From NCBI GenBank assembly GCA_026182355.1, contig JAPFBL010000104.1, positions 3,217,501 through 3,281,500 of the forward strand: a DNA stretch of 64,000 nt, given 5' to 3'. The stretch comes from Hermatobates lingyangjiaoensis (lineage: Eukaryota > Arthropoda > Insecta > Hemiptera > Hermatobatidae). The translations under genes were made by a program, and so were the position numbers. Of the stretch, positions 11,901-23,049 are shown one piece after another; the stretch's first letter is position 1, and every line of letters begins with the position of its first letter. The notes under the pieces were generated by a model. That model ran no database searches and was not told the DNA's origin. It was given only the letters and a program-made list of their open reading frames with translations.

Positions 11901-13452
11901 TGATCCATTCCATTAGTGGAAGTAAGAACTGCAAATTATGTACATAATATAATATTAATAGTTATTCGCTTCTAAATTAATGCATATGACTACGTATTCA
12001 TAATACAATTTCATCCATTAACACAACTTATATTTCGATTTACTTGAAATTTGGCTCAGATACTCTACCATATGAAATAGAAAAACTGGTATACCAGAAT
12101 ATTAAATCGATAAAAATCCACTTGTTTTTAAAAATGGTATGACTAAATTTACTTCAAGTAAAAATACTCATTTTTAAAAGAAAAATCCAAATTCTGGAAA
12201 ATCAGTAATTTTTTCCCCTCTTAATGTCAAGTCCGGTTGCAAGAGCATACATATTTAGAAATAAACACTATGAAAGAATATTATGACGAAATTCCGTACA
12301 TATAACAGGTGATACTTACAGTTCTTAGGTATCTTGAAGGAGCTCAAAACCTATCTTAGAATGAATAAGCAAATCTTTAAAAAGTAAAATCAATCAAATT
12401 TATTTATAAATGATAAAACTACTGAAGATAAAAACTGGAAATTATACGTATCGGTACAGGCTTGCGTGTCAGTTTTATATTAAAACAAAGTATTAATATC
12501 CTGAAAACTACATTAAGACAATGAAACCCATATTAACTTTAAATATCAATCTACCAATCAAAAGAAGTAAATAAATTATTTTTTTTATAAATATATTAAC
12601 ATTGGAAGTCTGGCAGGCATCAGGGTGAGACGTGCTTCTTCTGCTTAATATCTTTGTTCTTGTCGTCATGACAGATCGGCAGTGATTGACTTATTTTTAA
12701 AAATGCTATAAGTAAGTTTACTTCAAGTAATAAAACACATTTTTAAATTAAATATCCTAGAACGTTAAAGCATTTTAGTAAGGTTTTACCTCATGAAAAT
12801 TTGTATTATTCTATTGGCTAGAAATCTGACACACGATTTCGATTGAAATAAATGTGGTTCTGGTTTTTTAAGCAACTTTTAATATTTATAAGGCATGCGA
12901 AGAAATTGTTCATTACAATAAAAAAAATTAGAATACTGTTCCGGAACAGACTTAAGTAAACTTTTAAAGACCTCTGATTAAGGTAATACAAAATTATACA
13001 AAAAAAAAAGTGAAAACAAATAACAAATACTAAATTTGATACAAATTGTTAAAACAGAAAGAATGAAAATCAAAGATTGTGTCTTCCTAAATAGTACCTT
13101 GTCAAAGAACACAGTCGGATGTCAATCTTTCCATCAGTGCTTTTGCTTAGAAAGGAGGAAAACTCTGCGCGCCTGTGTTCTAAACGTTATTAGTCCATTA
13201 TGAATCTTGATTATTTAACACTTTATTATAATTTATGATTTTTAAATTGATAGTTATAGTATTTTAACACATGCCTTTACCATATTTATTATTTTTATTT
13301 GCTATCTATATGTAATTTCGTATTAATGAATCATGGAGTCAAAATTCCAATATCGTGTTTTCAAAGGAAATAATACTACGTTCTGAGATGTATGTATCCA
13401 TACGATTTTTAATATATATTATACAAAATTGTCACAATAACTCGTGATTTCA
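8961..13452. other. Unassigned AT-rich DNA
   Basis: About 4.5 kb of AT-rich sequence without a supportable gene, RNA or transposon end. The small ORFs (for example 9876-10136 and 11106-11405, minus) are biased toward AT-rich codons, show no motif, and are of the length expected by chance. Confidence 0.55.
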
Positions 13453-13593
13453 ATATTCAAGTCACTCACCAAAAAATATAACGAGGTAATCGCTCTGAGG
13501 CTTTTCGTCTAACACTTGTTCTCTGACGACGTGTTAGACGAAAGGCCTCAGGGTGATTACCTCCTTAGCTTTTGTAGTGAGTTACTTGAATAT
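13453..13593. repeat. Imperfect inverted repeat of a Penelope-type end, hammerhead-like core
   Basis: Arms 13453-13515 and 13531-13593 (63 bp each, roughly 80-90% complementary) surround a 15-nt spacer. From the spacer into the right arm the plus strand reads CTGACGA (13523-13529), one C, a short GT..AC stem and GAAA (13540-13543), the hammerhead-like signature seen on other Penelope-type ends here. A TA-rich tract follows directly (about 13590-13622). Interpreted as two element ends joined head to head. Confidence 0.6.
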
Positions 13594-14075
13594 ATATTAT
13601 ATATATTCATCATATATATAATATGATAAGTGTGAAATGAGATCGTAGTCAGTTTTTATAAGCACTTTTATTTTAACAAAATGGAGCTCGCACTTCTCTC
13701 ATGAGAACAGCGCCCCACATTCAAAAATGTAATATATTTAAGCCTCATGACTGAAAGTGCAAGATGAAATTACTTAAGAGGAATAGGGGAGAAAATAGTA
13801 ATACAAAATAATTGAAAAAATATAGTTATGAAAACAACTATATTTTGGTTTTGAGCAGGTAAGGAGCTGGCAAATAACCAAATGTGGGTTTTCTCAGATG
13901 TTGTTAAAATTAAAAGTTCATCATTGAAAGGAACACGTTTCGGCATTTGGACTTTAAAACATGGTCATAGGAAAGACCATGACTATTACAATGGTCGGTT
14001 AGTGCGCTTACCGATCAATAGCGGCCATTTATACAAATGGTAAGCAATGTTGATGAAGTAACAGTACATAAGACA
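13590..14075. other. TA tract and possible Penelope end fragment
   Basis: After an imperfect (TA)n tract, the stretch about 13935-13975 contains gaacacgtttcggcatttgg followed by actttaaaacatggtcatag. Its complement has the spacing of the non-coding Penelope ends at 22.1 and 47.2 kb (CCTATGA ... CCGAAACG). The decayed Penelope coding remnant at 14080-14640 lies just beyond it on the same strand, which fits its being that element's 3' end. Confidence 0.4.
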
Positions 14076-14079
14076 CATC

Positions 14080-14640
14080 ACTAGTTACACTTCAGTCAGT
14101 AAACATAGTTCCTGGAAATGCAGAACTATTGCAGGAGATAGGAGAGTTATTATTGTGTTAGAAAGGTTCCGGATTAAAAATAGGACAAGTGAGGCTAAAG
14201 AAGTCAGATGCATTGATTCATACCCGATATCGAGTCCGGGAGTAATAAAGTTTTTCTGTGAAAATAAGTTCTCCAAATTTTTGTCTTTTCTAGAAGAAAG
14301 ATGTTGAAATATCAATAGTGGAATAAAGGAAGAGGAAAAAAGGAGAGGAAAATTCTTTGATTAGATATTTCAATTTATGAACAAGGGGAAAGAAAGTAGT
14401 TTTAAGGAGAAGTTGTGGATTCAGATTTATGTGTAGGGCGATAATGGGTGTCTGCAGAAATGAGACGCTTGTCAAGTAACCCAGGAGGACAACTCCGTTG
14501 AATCAATTTGTCTGTTGACATAGGTCTGGCATTGTTGGAGATTATTACATATCCGGTGGATAGGGACAGAAAGGGAACGAAGCAAGGACTTTTGAAGAAA
14601 CGGAGCACGTGACAGCTGCCATCCTTCTCACATTAAATGA
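14080..14640 (-). pseudogene. Decayed Penelope-like ORF fragment
   Basis: Three overlapping minus-strand frames together resemble the middle of the Penelope ORFs at 54.6-57.2 kb. RLISADTHYRPTHKSESTT parallels RVLPADISHQPRPKRDRSNT in the intact copies, followed by KTTFFPLVHKLKYLIKEF against TTYFPGAYKLRAVIKESF and then a serine/threonine-rich stretch. Further downstream SPISCNSSAFPG recalls the segment just before the GIY-YIG domain. The match needs several frame changes and has internal stops, so this is a dead copy covering only the region between RT and endonuclease. Known for the family: the ORF encodes RT plus GIY-YIG endonuclease. Inferred: same lineage as the 54-57 kb pair, but much older. 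Confidence 0.65.
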
Positions 14641-17145
14641 CAATAATATATAATTCAATTATTATTAAGTAAAATTAAAAAATAATTTATGCTTAGAAAC
14701 CTCACGAGGGAGGTAGAAATAAACGGTTTTTTTATAGATCAAAATTTGTAGATGTTATGCAACACACAACATAACCACCTACATTGTTACTATACATCCT
14801 ACTAAACCAAACAGAATGAATAGTTGTACTTTATAAGTAATAAAATACGTTAGTATTTTATACGTTATAAGTAAAAAAATAAGTTAGAAAACTATTAATT
14901 GCAACTTGGTTTCATTAGGCTATTGTTAAGAAGGTAACAATAGCCTAATGTATTGATGGACAATCCCTTTTTCATCCTCTCATTCCTTATATAATCATTT
15001 TTTTTTTCATTTTACTTATTCATTTTTTTTCTTCCACCAACTTGTCTTCTAGATTTATTTTCATGCTCTATTCATACATTTTCCTATGCCTTTATCTTTG
15101 TGATATCTTGTGCAATTTCTGTGACCTTTTTTATCAACAAACAACTAGTCTCTTGAAACCTCCTTGACATAATGTCTTGTTCAAGTCAGCAAAATCAAGC
15201 TTTGGTTGATCAGCGTGCTATTTCGTATTCCTTTTCTGGTGATATCCTTTAACTAGTAGTGTGGCTAAAGAACACGTAGAAAATAATTTGTCTACTTTTC
15301 AAGGCGTAGTTAAAAGACTAAGATCAGAACAATATTGTTTAAAAAATGAACATTAATCTTTCCAAATACAACTTTGTGATCAATAAGTTTCAAAGGTACG
15401 GATATAGGTTTACATTGCGTATCCGTGAAAAAGATGGACTCTCACTACTGCTTTTAGATAGTTTGGAGTCAACAGTGATATTAAATACCATGTCACAGAT
15501 ATTCTATTTTAAACTGATGGCTCTAGGAATTGTGCTTTTACGACTGAAGGAGGGTTTAGGTTTTCTTTTAGACGTTTAGTCTTTCAGCATAAAATTCTTC
15601 CACTGATGCTTTTATTATAAAAAAGAACATTGTAAAAGAATACATAATCATCCGCATACGTGGTTTTCTAAAGGGTGCACACTTTGCACATAGAGAGAAA
15701 AGACGACTGGAGGAACGCAGAAAAAACTCAGTGATGGGGAGAATCAAGGAGTTTAAATTGATCTTAGCTCAAGATGAACCTCATGACACAACACCGACAG
15801 CAGACGTTGAATAGTAGTCAGTTGAGTGAGTGTATTGCCATCAACCTTGAGTTAGTCGGAAGATGTCAAAAAAAAAGAGGCCACACCAAAAATTTGTTCT
15901 GGTCAGCGGGAAAAAACGAACCCAATTTCTTTCAGATCCGTTCTGAGAGAAGCCGGAGTTGTCCAGTTTAATTTGGGGTCACTGAACAGCATAACGTAGG
16001 TCGAAACAGTTAATTTATTACTGGTATCATCAGTGATAATAAAACGCATTAATATCATCATTAATGCTGTCATTATAACTCAAATTATTTATAAGTGTTA
16101 TTTCATTAGATAAAATAATACATTTTAGAATTTATTGTTATTTATTATTATTACTCGTTAATTATAATTGATATTAATCTGCAAATGTAATTTAAATAAT
16201 ATTATCTTTAATTTGATCAATTTTACGACTTAAAATTTAGGTTAATCTAGCTTTTAAAACAGCGATTTTGTATCAATTATGGTAAGAATTAAACTCCTCA
16301 CTATGGCCCGGCTTTTAAAAACCGACATTTTTTCGTATCTTTCAACATTAACTGTGAATTAATTGCATAAGTTTATTTGCTGTTCGTTTGAAATATTAAT
16401 AGTATCGGAAGGCATTTGCGTGGTCTGCGGAGAAGCCGACTGAAGTTGACTGGCTGCCTCCCATGCGGTTTCTCATCAACTATATGGAAGTGAATGCCTT
16501 CGGGCTATCTTAATAATCCACCCTTCTCATTCAGTCAATATTGACTCTATTAATTTCCACCAGTTGGTTTATTGCACTTGTAGCATACACAAGCGTTTTA
16601 TTCATAATTTTATCAACAAATCTAGAGAATATATTGAAAAGTTTGATTTAATTTTCCCTTTATCAACTTTTTTGATATTTGAGTTTTTTTTTAAAAGTTA
16701 ATAATGCGCGTTATGATTAGCATTCCAGTTAATTTTTTTCTATAACGTGTAAATATATATATTTTTTGACAAGTATTATTAAATTAGCTAGATGCTACCT
16801 GCATGCTTGAAAGAAATAGCAAAAAATTAACAATAATTTCTTTATAAACAAGTAGTTAAATTCTCAAAGAAACTTGTAAGAATAATCACGATATCAATTA
16901 AAAATAACCTAATTCAAAATTTTAGGTAAATCTGAGATCAAAACTTGTAAATCTGTTGTTGAAAGTTTCAATTTTACTATGTCAAAAAATGAAAATTATA
17001 AGAAAATTGATCGATACTATTTACAGCTTAACTTGGTACAATGTCGAAATTACTTAGTACAAATTTACTTCGTAAAGTTATAGTTATTACATTTCAGTAA
17101 ACTACAGCTGGAAAAATAATTATTAGTTATATACTCGAACTATAA
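14641..17145. other. Unassigned DNA
   Basis: AT-rich. Small plus-strand ORFs at 15346-15579 and 15774-15971 have no recognisable motif; the DNA from about 15640 to 15970 is slightly GC-richer and could be decayed coding sequence, but I cannot identify it. A GC-richer patch at 16405-16505 contains short inverted sequences (ggaaggcatt / aatgccttc). Confidence 0.4.
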
Positions 17146-17153
17146 CATTTAAA

Positions 17154-18707
17154 GGTAGAAATGTAGATCCGGGTGCCCCTTGTAAATATGGCGACTTGAA
17201 ATAAATCCGACATATTGAGGGTTTATGTATCGATATATTGTTCTAATTGACAAGTATATGACGTCATAAACGTAAATAGATTGAAATTAATTAAAATGAA
17301 TTTTTTTAATGCGAAATATTAAAAAATGAAGAATAAGATAATATAAAGGTTATAAAATAGAAAGGGAAGTATGAAATAGTAAAAGACAATGTGTATACGA
17401 GATACTATTATAAAATTTGTTGAATGGGAATAAAAAAAAAAGAAATCCAGAAAGGGATATTATGACTAACCTTATTGTGCGTTTCTAAGGTTGTTCCTCC
17501 TGTTGCACATCCCTTGTTCTGGGAGGGTACACACGTGCTGCTGCTTCCAAAAAAGCTCTCATCAAATCGTCAGTATCTGAATGAACTCGTCTCCACATGT
17601 ACTCCGCGAGGTACGAGTCAAACTGATCTCTGACGGTCCGATTAGACAGACTCCTTTTTATGGCAGACCATGTTCCCTCAATTGCATTAGTATGAACTTC
17701 ATTTTCAGGGTTTTTAAAATGAAGGGAATGATTGACTGTGAGATGCCTGAAGCCCTCATCTGCTAAACAATCGTAGGACTTCCAACAGTCCGAATAGATG
17801 GTGGTTCCTGGCAGTATACAAGTCCTAATAACATTTAACAGACTCTCCTTATCCCTTCTTTCAACAACCTTGAAGAAACACTTTTTCGAGTCCCTTTCCA
17901 CCCCACCAAAAACCCATTTACCTTCTACTGGCCTCCCACGGTTAGATTTACGTTTTCCAAATTTACTCTCATCTATTTCAACTGTCACGCCAACTCCACC
18001 TATAGGTTCATTCATTCTGAAACATTCTTCCACACATACTTCCCTAATAAAACTATGCCAATCACACACCGTATGGGAGGCAACACCCAATTCCCGCATA
18101 ATAAACTTGTGCTCGATGCGGTGAACCAAAAAATAAGTCAGTAGCAAGATGTTAGTAATTGACATCTTGATACGCTCAAAATAGGAAGCCGATCGAACAC
18201 TCCTTTTCACATGATGGGCAGGGGCAACCTTTGTCCTACACAGCCATTGAAATTTATCGCATTTGTCCAAACATTGTTTGAGAGACATATTATTTCCACA
18301 TTCAGGACACACATACTCTCTCGCAATCAATCCCAGATCCATGCATACATCAATCACACGTTCCGCACTAGCATCCATCAATCGTGTAAAAAACAACAAA
18401 TTTAAAGATTCCATACCCAAAAAAAGAAAGAAGCTGGCTAATTTGGAAGCAACGGGAGAAAAAAGAGGCACAAACTAAACCACATGGAGCGTGTAAGAAG
18501 GTTATGAAGAGGTATTTAGTTCCTGTTTTTGCCGGTAGTTTGAACAATTGACCAATTAAAATGAAGAATTGCTCTGGAATATTGACATGCGCAAATAACA
18601 TCGACTGACTCCAATATCAATAGTAGATATCGATAATCGATTCCCAACCGACTGCCCAGCTATTAGCCAGCCGCCATGTTAGGGGGACCCGGATCTACAT
18701 TTCAGCC
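17154..18707 (-). mobile_element. Merlin-superfamily DNA transposon, apparently complete
   Basis: A 1,554-bp element. The left end reads ggtagaaatgtagatccggg and the right end, reverse-complemented, ggctgaaatgtagatccggg; the inverted repeats continue with a few mismatches into ATGGCG (about 38-40 bp). Immediately outside lie perfect 8-bp direct repeats catttaaa (17146-17153 and 18708-18715), the target-duplication size typical of Merlin (8-9 bp). One long transposase ORF occupies the minus strand. TIRs, target duplication and open ORF together indicate a recent and possibly mobile copy. Confidence 0.94.
17485..18471 (-). CDS. Merlin transposase (DDE, IS1595/ISXO2-like fold)
   Basis: 328 codons, uninterrupted. 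The protein would cut and paste the surrounding Merlin element in the nucleus. Visible features in order: an N-terminal cysteine cluster (C55-x2-C58 in VCPECGNNM, then C71 and C78 in CDKFQWLCRT) typical of the zinc-binding head of this family; a helical DNA-binding region (about 95-145); then the catalytic core with D167 (VEIDESKFGKRK), D228 (IYSDCWKSY) and E265 within HTNAIEGTWSAIKR, the third acidic position of IS1595/Merlin transposases. Length fits the family (about 300-350). The start is uncertain: Met20 (MESLNLLFF) is a likely alternative, because residues 1-19 look like read-through of 5' flank. It lies about 236 bp inside the TIR ends and needs no intron. Several plus-strand ORFs here are antisense shadows. 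Confidence 0.93.
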   Translation of the reverse strand: MPLFSPVASKLASFFLFLGMESLNLLFFTRLMDASAERVIDVCMDLGLIAREYVCPECGNNMSLKQCLDKCDKFQWLCRTKVAPAHHVKRSVRSASYFERIKMSITNILLLTYFLVHRIEHKFIMRELGVASHTVCDWHSFIREVCVEECFRMNEPIGGVGVTVEIDESKFGKRKSNRGRPVEGKWVFGGVERDSKKCFFKVVERRDKESLLNVIRTCILPGTTIYSDCWKSYDCLADEGFRHLTVNHSLHFKNPENEVHTNAIEGTWSAIKRSLSNRTVRDQFDSYLAEYMWRRVHSDTDDLMRAFLEAAARVYPPRTRDVQQEEQP

Positions 18708-18715
18708 CATTTAAA

Positions 18716-20389
18716 TTAATCAGTGCGATGTTAGTTAATTGCAATTATTAAACTACTAATTACTTACAGTTATTGACACGTAAAATAATTGCATAACTAC
18801 CTTTTGTATGATATGCATATTATTTTTACTACTGAGGTGGTTAGCAGGATTTAAATTATTATGTACTATCTACCTAGTAAATTTTCACTTCACTCGAGTG
18901 CTTTCATTATAACTCTATCTTCATCATCATCTAGATGTTACTCTGTAAAGGGGAAATCATTCTGAAACTACTCGAAACAAGTGAAAAATGTATGACTGAA
19001 AATGTTTTAGTATTTTAAACACATTTTAACTTCATTACATACTTCTTACACTGCATAGCAGAACTTACTGGACTGGTCATTATTCAATGGTGAATAATCA
19101 GTATGGCAAGTAATTTTTTATAAAAATCTATACACTTCTAAAACAAAAATAATACAATACTAATACAGATTCATCAAAAGTTAATTAAAAAGTTTCATAA
19201 AAACATTTGGAATAACTGACGGATTAATATCAAAATAAAAACAAAGAACAAGTAGTAAAATGACTGGAACACGCAATTCAATACAATTCAGATCTACAAA
19301 AAAGAAAAATACTTTATAAGAAAAAAGCTTTTATCTATTTATGGATTTTATTCATGATATATTTTATATTTTGAGGGAAAAAAGTTGATGATATTTTGTG
19401 AAGAATACAAGGCTAGTGCGACTTGTAGCTTGTTTACGTTTTGGATGGACACTCACCCCATTCATGTGCAGACAGTGATCAAATTCATCAGAGATCAGAG
19501 TGGCAGAAACGTGAAAACCTCTAAATCAAATATTTTAAGAGAAGTATATCCATATGTTACAGAATGAAGTCAAAACATTCATTTTATTTTAGTTAAACTT
19601 CTCCAGTTTTATTGTTAGTTATAGTGGGCTGTACATTTGAAATGCAGAGTATGTACTAAAACATTATGATTGAATTGAACATATTGACTCAAAGGTAGCA
19701 CAAATGAAAGGTGATCTCGTGTTTTGGACTAGTAACAGTCTTACACACTAAGAAGGGACTGGTGCTGGTCTTTTTGAGGATTATCTCGTTAAAAACTCAA
19801 CTCTCTAATTTAATGATCCGAAAAGTTATATTTTCATATTAAAGGCTAAAAGAAAAAAAATATAATTCAGTAAAATTATTTAAAAAAATAGACGAAAACA
19901 ATGAAAAGAAGTGATGATAAGAAAGCATACTTACGAAAAAGAGAGAATTCTTTAGCCTAGAAAATATAAACTTTCGATATGTCAGGTTTTCGAAAGAGTT
20001 GACTTTCTGACCAGATAATCTTTAAAAAGTCAAGAAATAGTCGTTGCTAAGTGAGTGCAAATAAATGTGTTGAACGTGGAATGTTCTTACAATATAAAGA
20101 CGTCAGAGATAGATATGTCAACTTTTAAAATGGGTGGTAAAGAATTTATGATTCAGAAATTTAAATAATAAAACCAGGACTAAATCAAAAATGTGTATTG
20201 AACGTAGCTGTGATGTGAAAATTGTTAATTTTAATGAATTCAGAAAGAGTAATAAAAATAGTGTAAACGCTTTTGTTTAGGCTGTTAGAGGTCTCTAGGC
20301 AAATAGCTTCTGCGTTCCTTGTAAGATCCACAATGTGGATCACACTTTGAAATCCAGTAGTTAATTAAGGTTATTGAGGCTGTATAAGG
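18716..20389. other. Unassigned AT-rich DNA
   Basis: No supportable feature. A 60-codon plus-strand ORF at 19385-19567 has no motif and is probably chance. Confidence 0.5.
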
Positions 20390-20720
20390 GTAAAGAAAGG
20401 AGGAAACAAGCGGAAGTGAGAAAGTGTGATGGGAATCAGTATTAAGTGACGAGGGTTAGAGGAAGAGAGGAATATTCTAGGATAGGACTGGTGGGTGTTG
20501 GGAAGTGGAGGCAACAGTCTCATAAAAAGGAATGGACCAAGTGAGTTGAAGCAAGCTCCAGTGTACCTAATCTAGACTTATCGCCCAGTTCTGAATTAGA
20601 TGCCACCTTGTTACAGCTCGCTCTAACTGTCTGTCCCATTAAGCAGTAGTCCCAACAGCGCCCGGCCAACTTCCCCAATCTCCACTTTACCAAGTAATAC
20701 TACACTTCTCACAAGTGCAG
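20390..20720. other. GC-richer island with purine-to-pyrimidine switch
   Basis: The plus strand is G/A-rich with very few C to about 20540, then turns C/T-rich with few G to about 20720. Contrast with the flanks is strong. No ORF and no TIR recognised. Similar in design to the islands at 8.6, 37.0, 38.6, 39.4, 43.2 and 50.7 kb. Confidence 0.5.
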
Positions 20721-22080
20721 CCCAATCCTACGTGTATAATCAATAAAAAGAGTTCAAATCCGCAAACAATCTCTTTTACTGAACTAACAATAAGCACAAG
20801 AGGACCTGCAATTTTAACTTTTTTTTAAAAAAATGAAACAATAAAATTACACTAAAAGCCTTGTTTTCCACAGTCATCATACATTTTATATACCATAATG
20901 AGTTTTCGTATCCTTAAAGATTTCACCCCCAGTTTAATCAACAATGTAAGATAACCTTTTTAAGAACATGTTCCACTTAAAGAATTCAGCAAAAAAAAGT
21001 CAATGTTTATTGTATTAAGAAATAAAATCACACTTCATTTATCAAAATTGTAAGCCACGCTCGATAAATTGCTACAAACCATTTCACTGCGGACTCATAA
21101 CTCACACAAACCATATTCTCATGCATTACCTTCTCAAACCCAGAAGATGGCCAAAAATAATGCAACCTCAGGATAATCTCTAACATTAAATTAGCACATT
21201 AAATAGGAATATTGGTCCAACTCATTCTTGACAATTCAATACCTAACTATATATGATTTGTAGTGGGAGCAGTAAATAATATTTATACTAATAAATAGAT
21301 GTAATGAACGGAATCTATTTAACTAGAACAAAGCTATCAGGAGTACTAACGACAATTATCAAGTTCTTATTAAATTAGATCGGTAGTTACCCCTTTATCA
21401 ATGTTAGTATGACCCACATTTTGTAGCGATGATTTGAGATGTAGACAACAACTACAAAACTAATAATTAAAAAAAAATTGTTATCCTTTACGTTTTGTTT
21501 TATTCCTTCTATAATCAAACTTCTTACTATTACAATATCTCAAACATTTCAAACAGGAAGTTATATTGAGTAATAAAAAAAAATAAGATAGCCTAGCGCT
21601 TTGTCTGGTCGAAATTTTACTTTTAAGCTCTCCAATGGCTTATGGTCAGATAAAACCACCAATTCATTTCCAAAATAAAATTGCTGATTTAATCAACAGG
21701 AGTTCCAAATATATTTTTTCTTCTTATTTTTGGCTGTCAGTCAGAGCTGAATTAGATTTCGCTCTAAAAGTGTCAGTTAGGTTTATAAATAAATTTAATG
21801 CTGAATCCTCTAAATTCTCAACTGTTTGCTGAGTTACGAGTATGTTAACAAAATGGTGAGACTATTATCCAAATGATATGGTAAGATTATTTGAAGAGCT
21901 TACAATATTAAATGAATTATATTACATTTAAAATGACAAAACTTTTTCTATGGAAATATGAAGAGTTTTAGGTTAAGACTATCATTTAGATAAATACGAA
22001 ACCTCGTAATATTACAGAATGAGTATTATGAGGTTAACTTAACAACTTTAAATCGAAATTTGACAAAGATAAGCGAACAG
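20721..22080. other. Unassigned AT-rich DNA
   Basis: No supportable gene or element. A 65-codon plus-strand ORF at 21635-21832 shows no motif. Confidence 0.5.
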
Positions 22081-22089
22081 GGCAGGAAT

Positions 22090-22350
22090 ATATATATATA
22101 TAAACAAAACTAAAGGTTATCGGGACTCGGTCAATTCTTCAGGTTCAAATTAAACTCTCATTGCCAACGTTTCGGTATTTATTTAAAACATTTTTCATAG
22201 GCCTAAAAAAGAGAGGAAATATAAGAAATAATTCAATCATTTAAAAATCAAACATACATAAAACTGCAATTAGTTACAATTAAGAAATTTGATAATAGGT
22301 TAGTGAGAAAACTTACAGAAGTATGTCTTCACGGTCGATACTTTTATCCA
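22090..22350 (-). mobile_element. Penelope-type non-coding end (pLTR family A), fragment
   Basis: Positions about 22115-22205 (cgggactcggtcaattcttc, then ttgccaacgtttcgg and the tttttcatagg block) match 47222-47322 nearly base for base, and more weakly 60585-60645. The segment 22325-22350 (cacggtcgatacttttatcc) matches the other boundary seen inverted at about 47200. (TA)n tracts lie on both sides (22087-22104 and 22351-22374). The arrangement fits a truncated Penelope long-terminal-repeat-like end inserted into or resolved within TA repeats. No ORF. Confidence 0.6.
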
Positions 22351-22428
22351 TATATATATATATATATATATATAAATTTTAAAAATAAATATATCTATAA
22401 AAATATTTTACATAAACACGTGAAATAC

Positions 22429-22599
22429 AATCAATGATCAAACCAAAATGTGAAATGAGAAAACAAGACTAAGATCTTTCAAGCGGTCGTCGTCAGAGTC
22501 AAAAACCCAGTTGGGTTTTTGACTCTGACAAGACCGCTTGTTACGGTTGGAAGATCTTAGTCTTTTTTCCCATTTCATATTGTGGCTGATTATTGATAT
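22429..22599. repeat. Inverted pair of Penelope-type ends (pLTR family B)
   Basis: Two copies of the same end fragment in opposite orientation meet at a 2-nt centre (aaaaaccca gt tgggttttt, centre 22510/22511). Each arm carries gactctgac, gaccgcttg, aagatcttagtc and the tgatcattgatt-like tail. The left arm has lost about nine bases in the stem-loop. Single copies of the same fragment occur at 29587-29670 (minus) and 32199-32310 (plus). A (TA)n tract follows at 22597-22630. Confidence 0.75.
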
Positions 22600-22639
22600 A
22601 TATATATATATATATATAATATATATATTTATATAAGTA

Positions 22640-22800
22640 ATTAAATGAAATGAAATTAAATTAAATGAGTCACCGCTCTGCCTTCCTGCGGGACGTTTCG
22701 CCTCCTGATGACGATGATGGTCGAAATATAAAAGTGAGTTATTCCTGTGTCTATCTTCTTTATATATATATATATAGTTCAATATAGACAAAAAAACATG
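22640..22800 (+). mobile_element. Penelope-type end fragment with hammerhead-like motif
   Basis: Contains CTGATGA (22705-22711), one extra C, a short gat..gtc stem and GAAA (22723-22726), then gtgagttattcctgtgtc, the same arrangement as the end of the intact Penelope copies (57540-57600: gtgagttatgtctgtgtc). A (TA)n tract begins right after (about 22761). It is the 3' non-coding end only; no adjoining ORF of this orientation remains. Confidence 0.65.
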
Positions 22801-22945
22801 GAGAAATCAAAAGAGACCGTCTCTGAACCAGTGCGCTTGGTTTCCCTCTCTTATCTCTCCTGAAGACGGTTCAAACCAAAAATTAGAGACTGTAAGTGTG
22901 TTCTTTTGATTTCTCTATGTTTCTTTGTCTATATTGAACTACGAG
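22777..22945. repeat. Inverted repeat flanking another Penelope-type end
   Basis: About 40-bp arms (agttcaatatagacaaaaaa... from 22777, and its complement ending ...tttgtctatattgaact near 22941) enclose a segment with cctgaagacggttcaaacc, a degraded hammerhead-like core. The structure is a further head-to-head fragment in this cluster. Confidence 0.6.
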
Positions 22946-22982
22946 TATATTTGTCCGTTTTGGATCGTATTCCAACGAAAAG

Positions 22983-22985
<3 letters not shown>

Positions 22986-23046
<61 letters not shown>
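22986..23046. repeat. (TA)n microsatellite, about 60 bp
   Basis: An uninterrupted TA run forming the 3' border of the Penelope element that reads leftward from 24920. Across the tract, the minus strand continues with acttttcgttggaatacgat, close to the sequence that follows the (TA)n beyond the 57.6-kb Penelope end (attttcgatagaaatacgat), so the tract sits at an equivalent junction in two elements. Confidence 0.9.

Positions 23047-23049
<3 letters not shown>

Noticed and set aside
15346..15971. Two plus-strand ORFs as a candidate host gene
   Set aside because: No motif, no shared frame, no splice evidence visible; cannot be supported.
17485..18471. Bacterial IS1595-type insertion sequence or contamination
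   Set aside because: The transposase fold is shared, but the TIR/TSD configuration, AT-rich animal flanks and uniform context fit the eukaryotic Merlin group.
17798..18478. Plus-strand ORFs of 64-108 codons
   Set aside because: They are antisense to the Merlin transposase and show no motifs.
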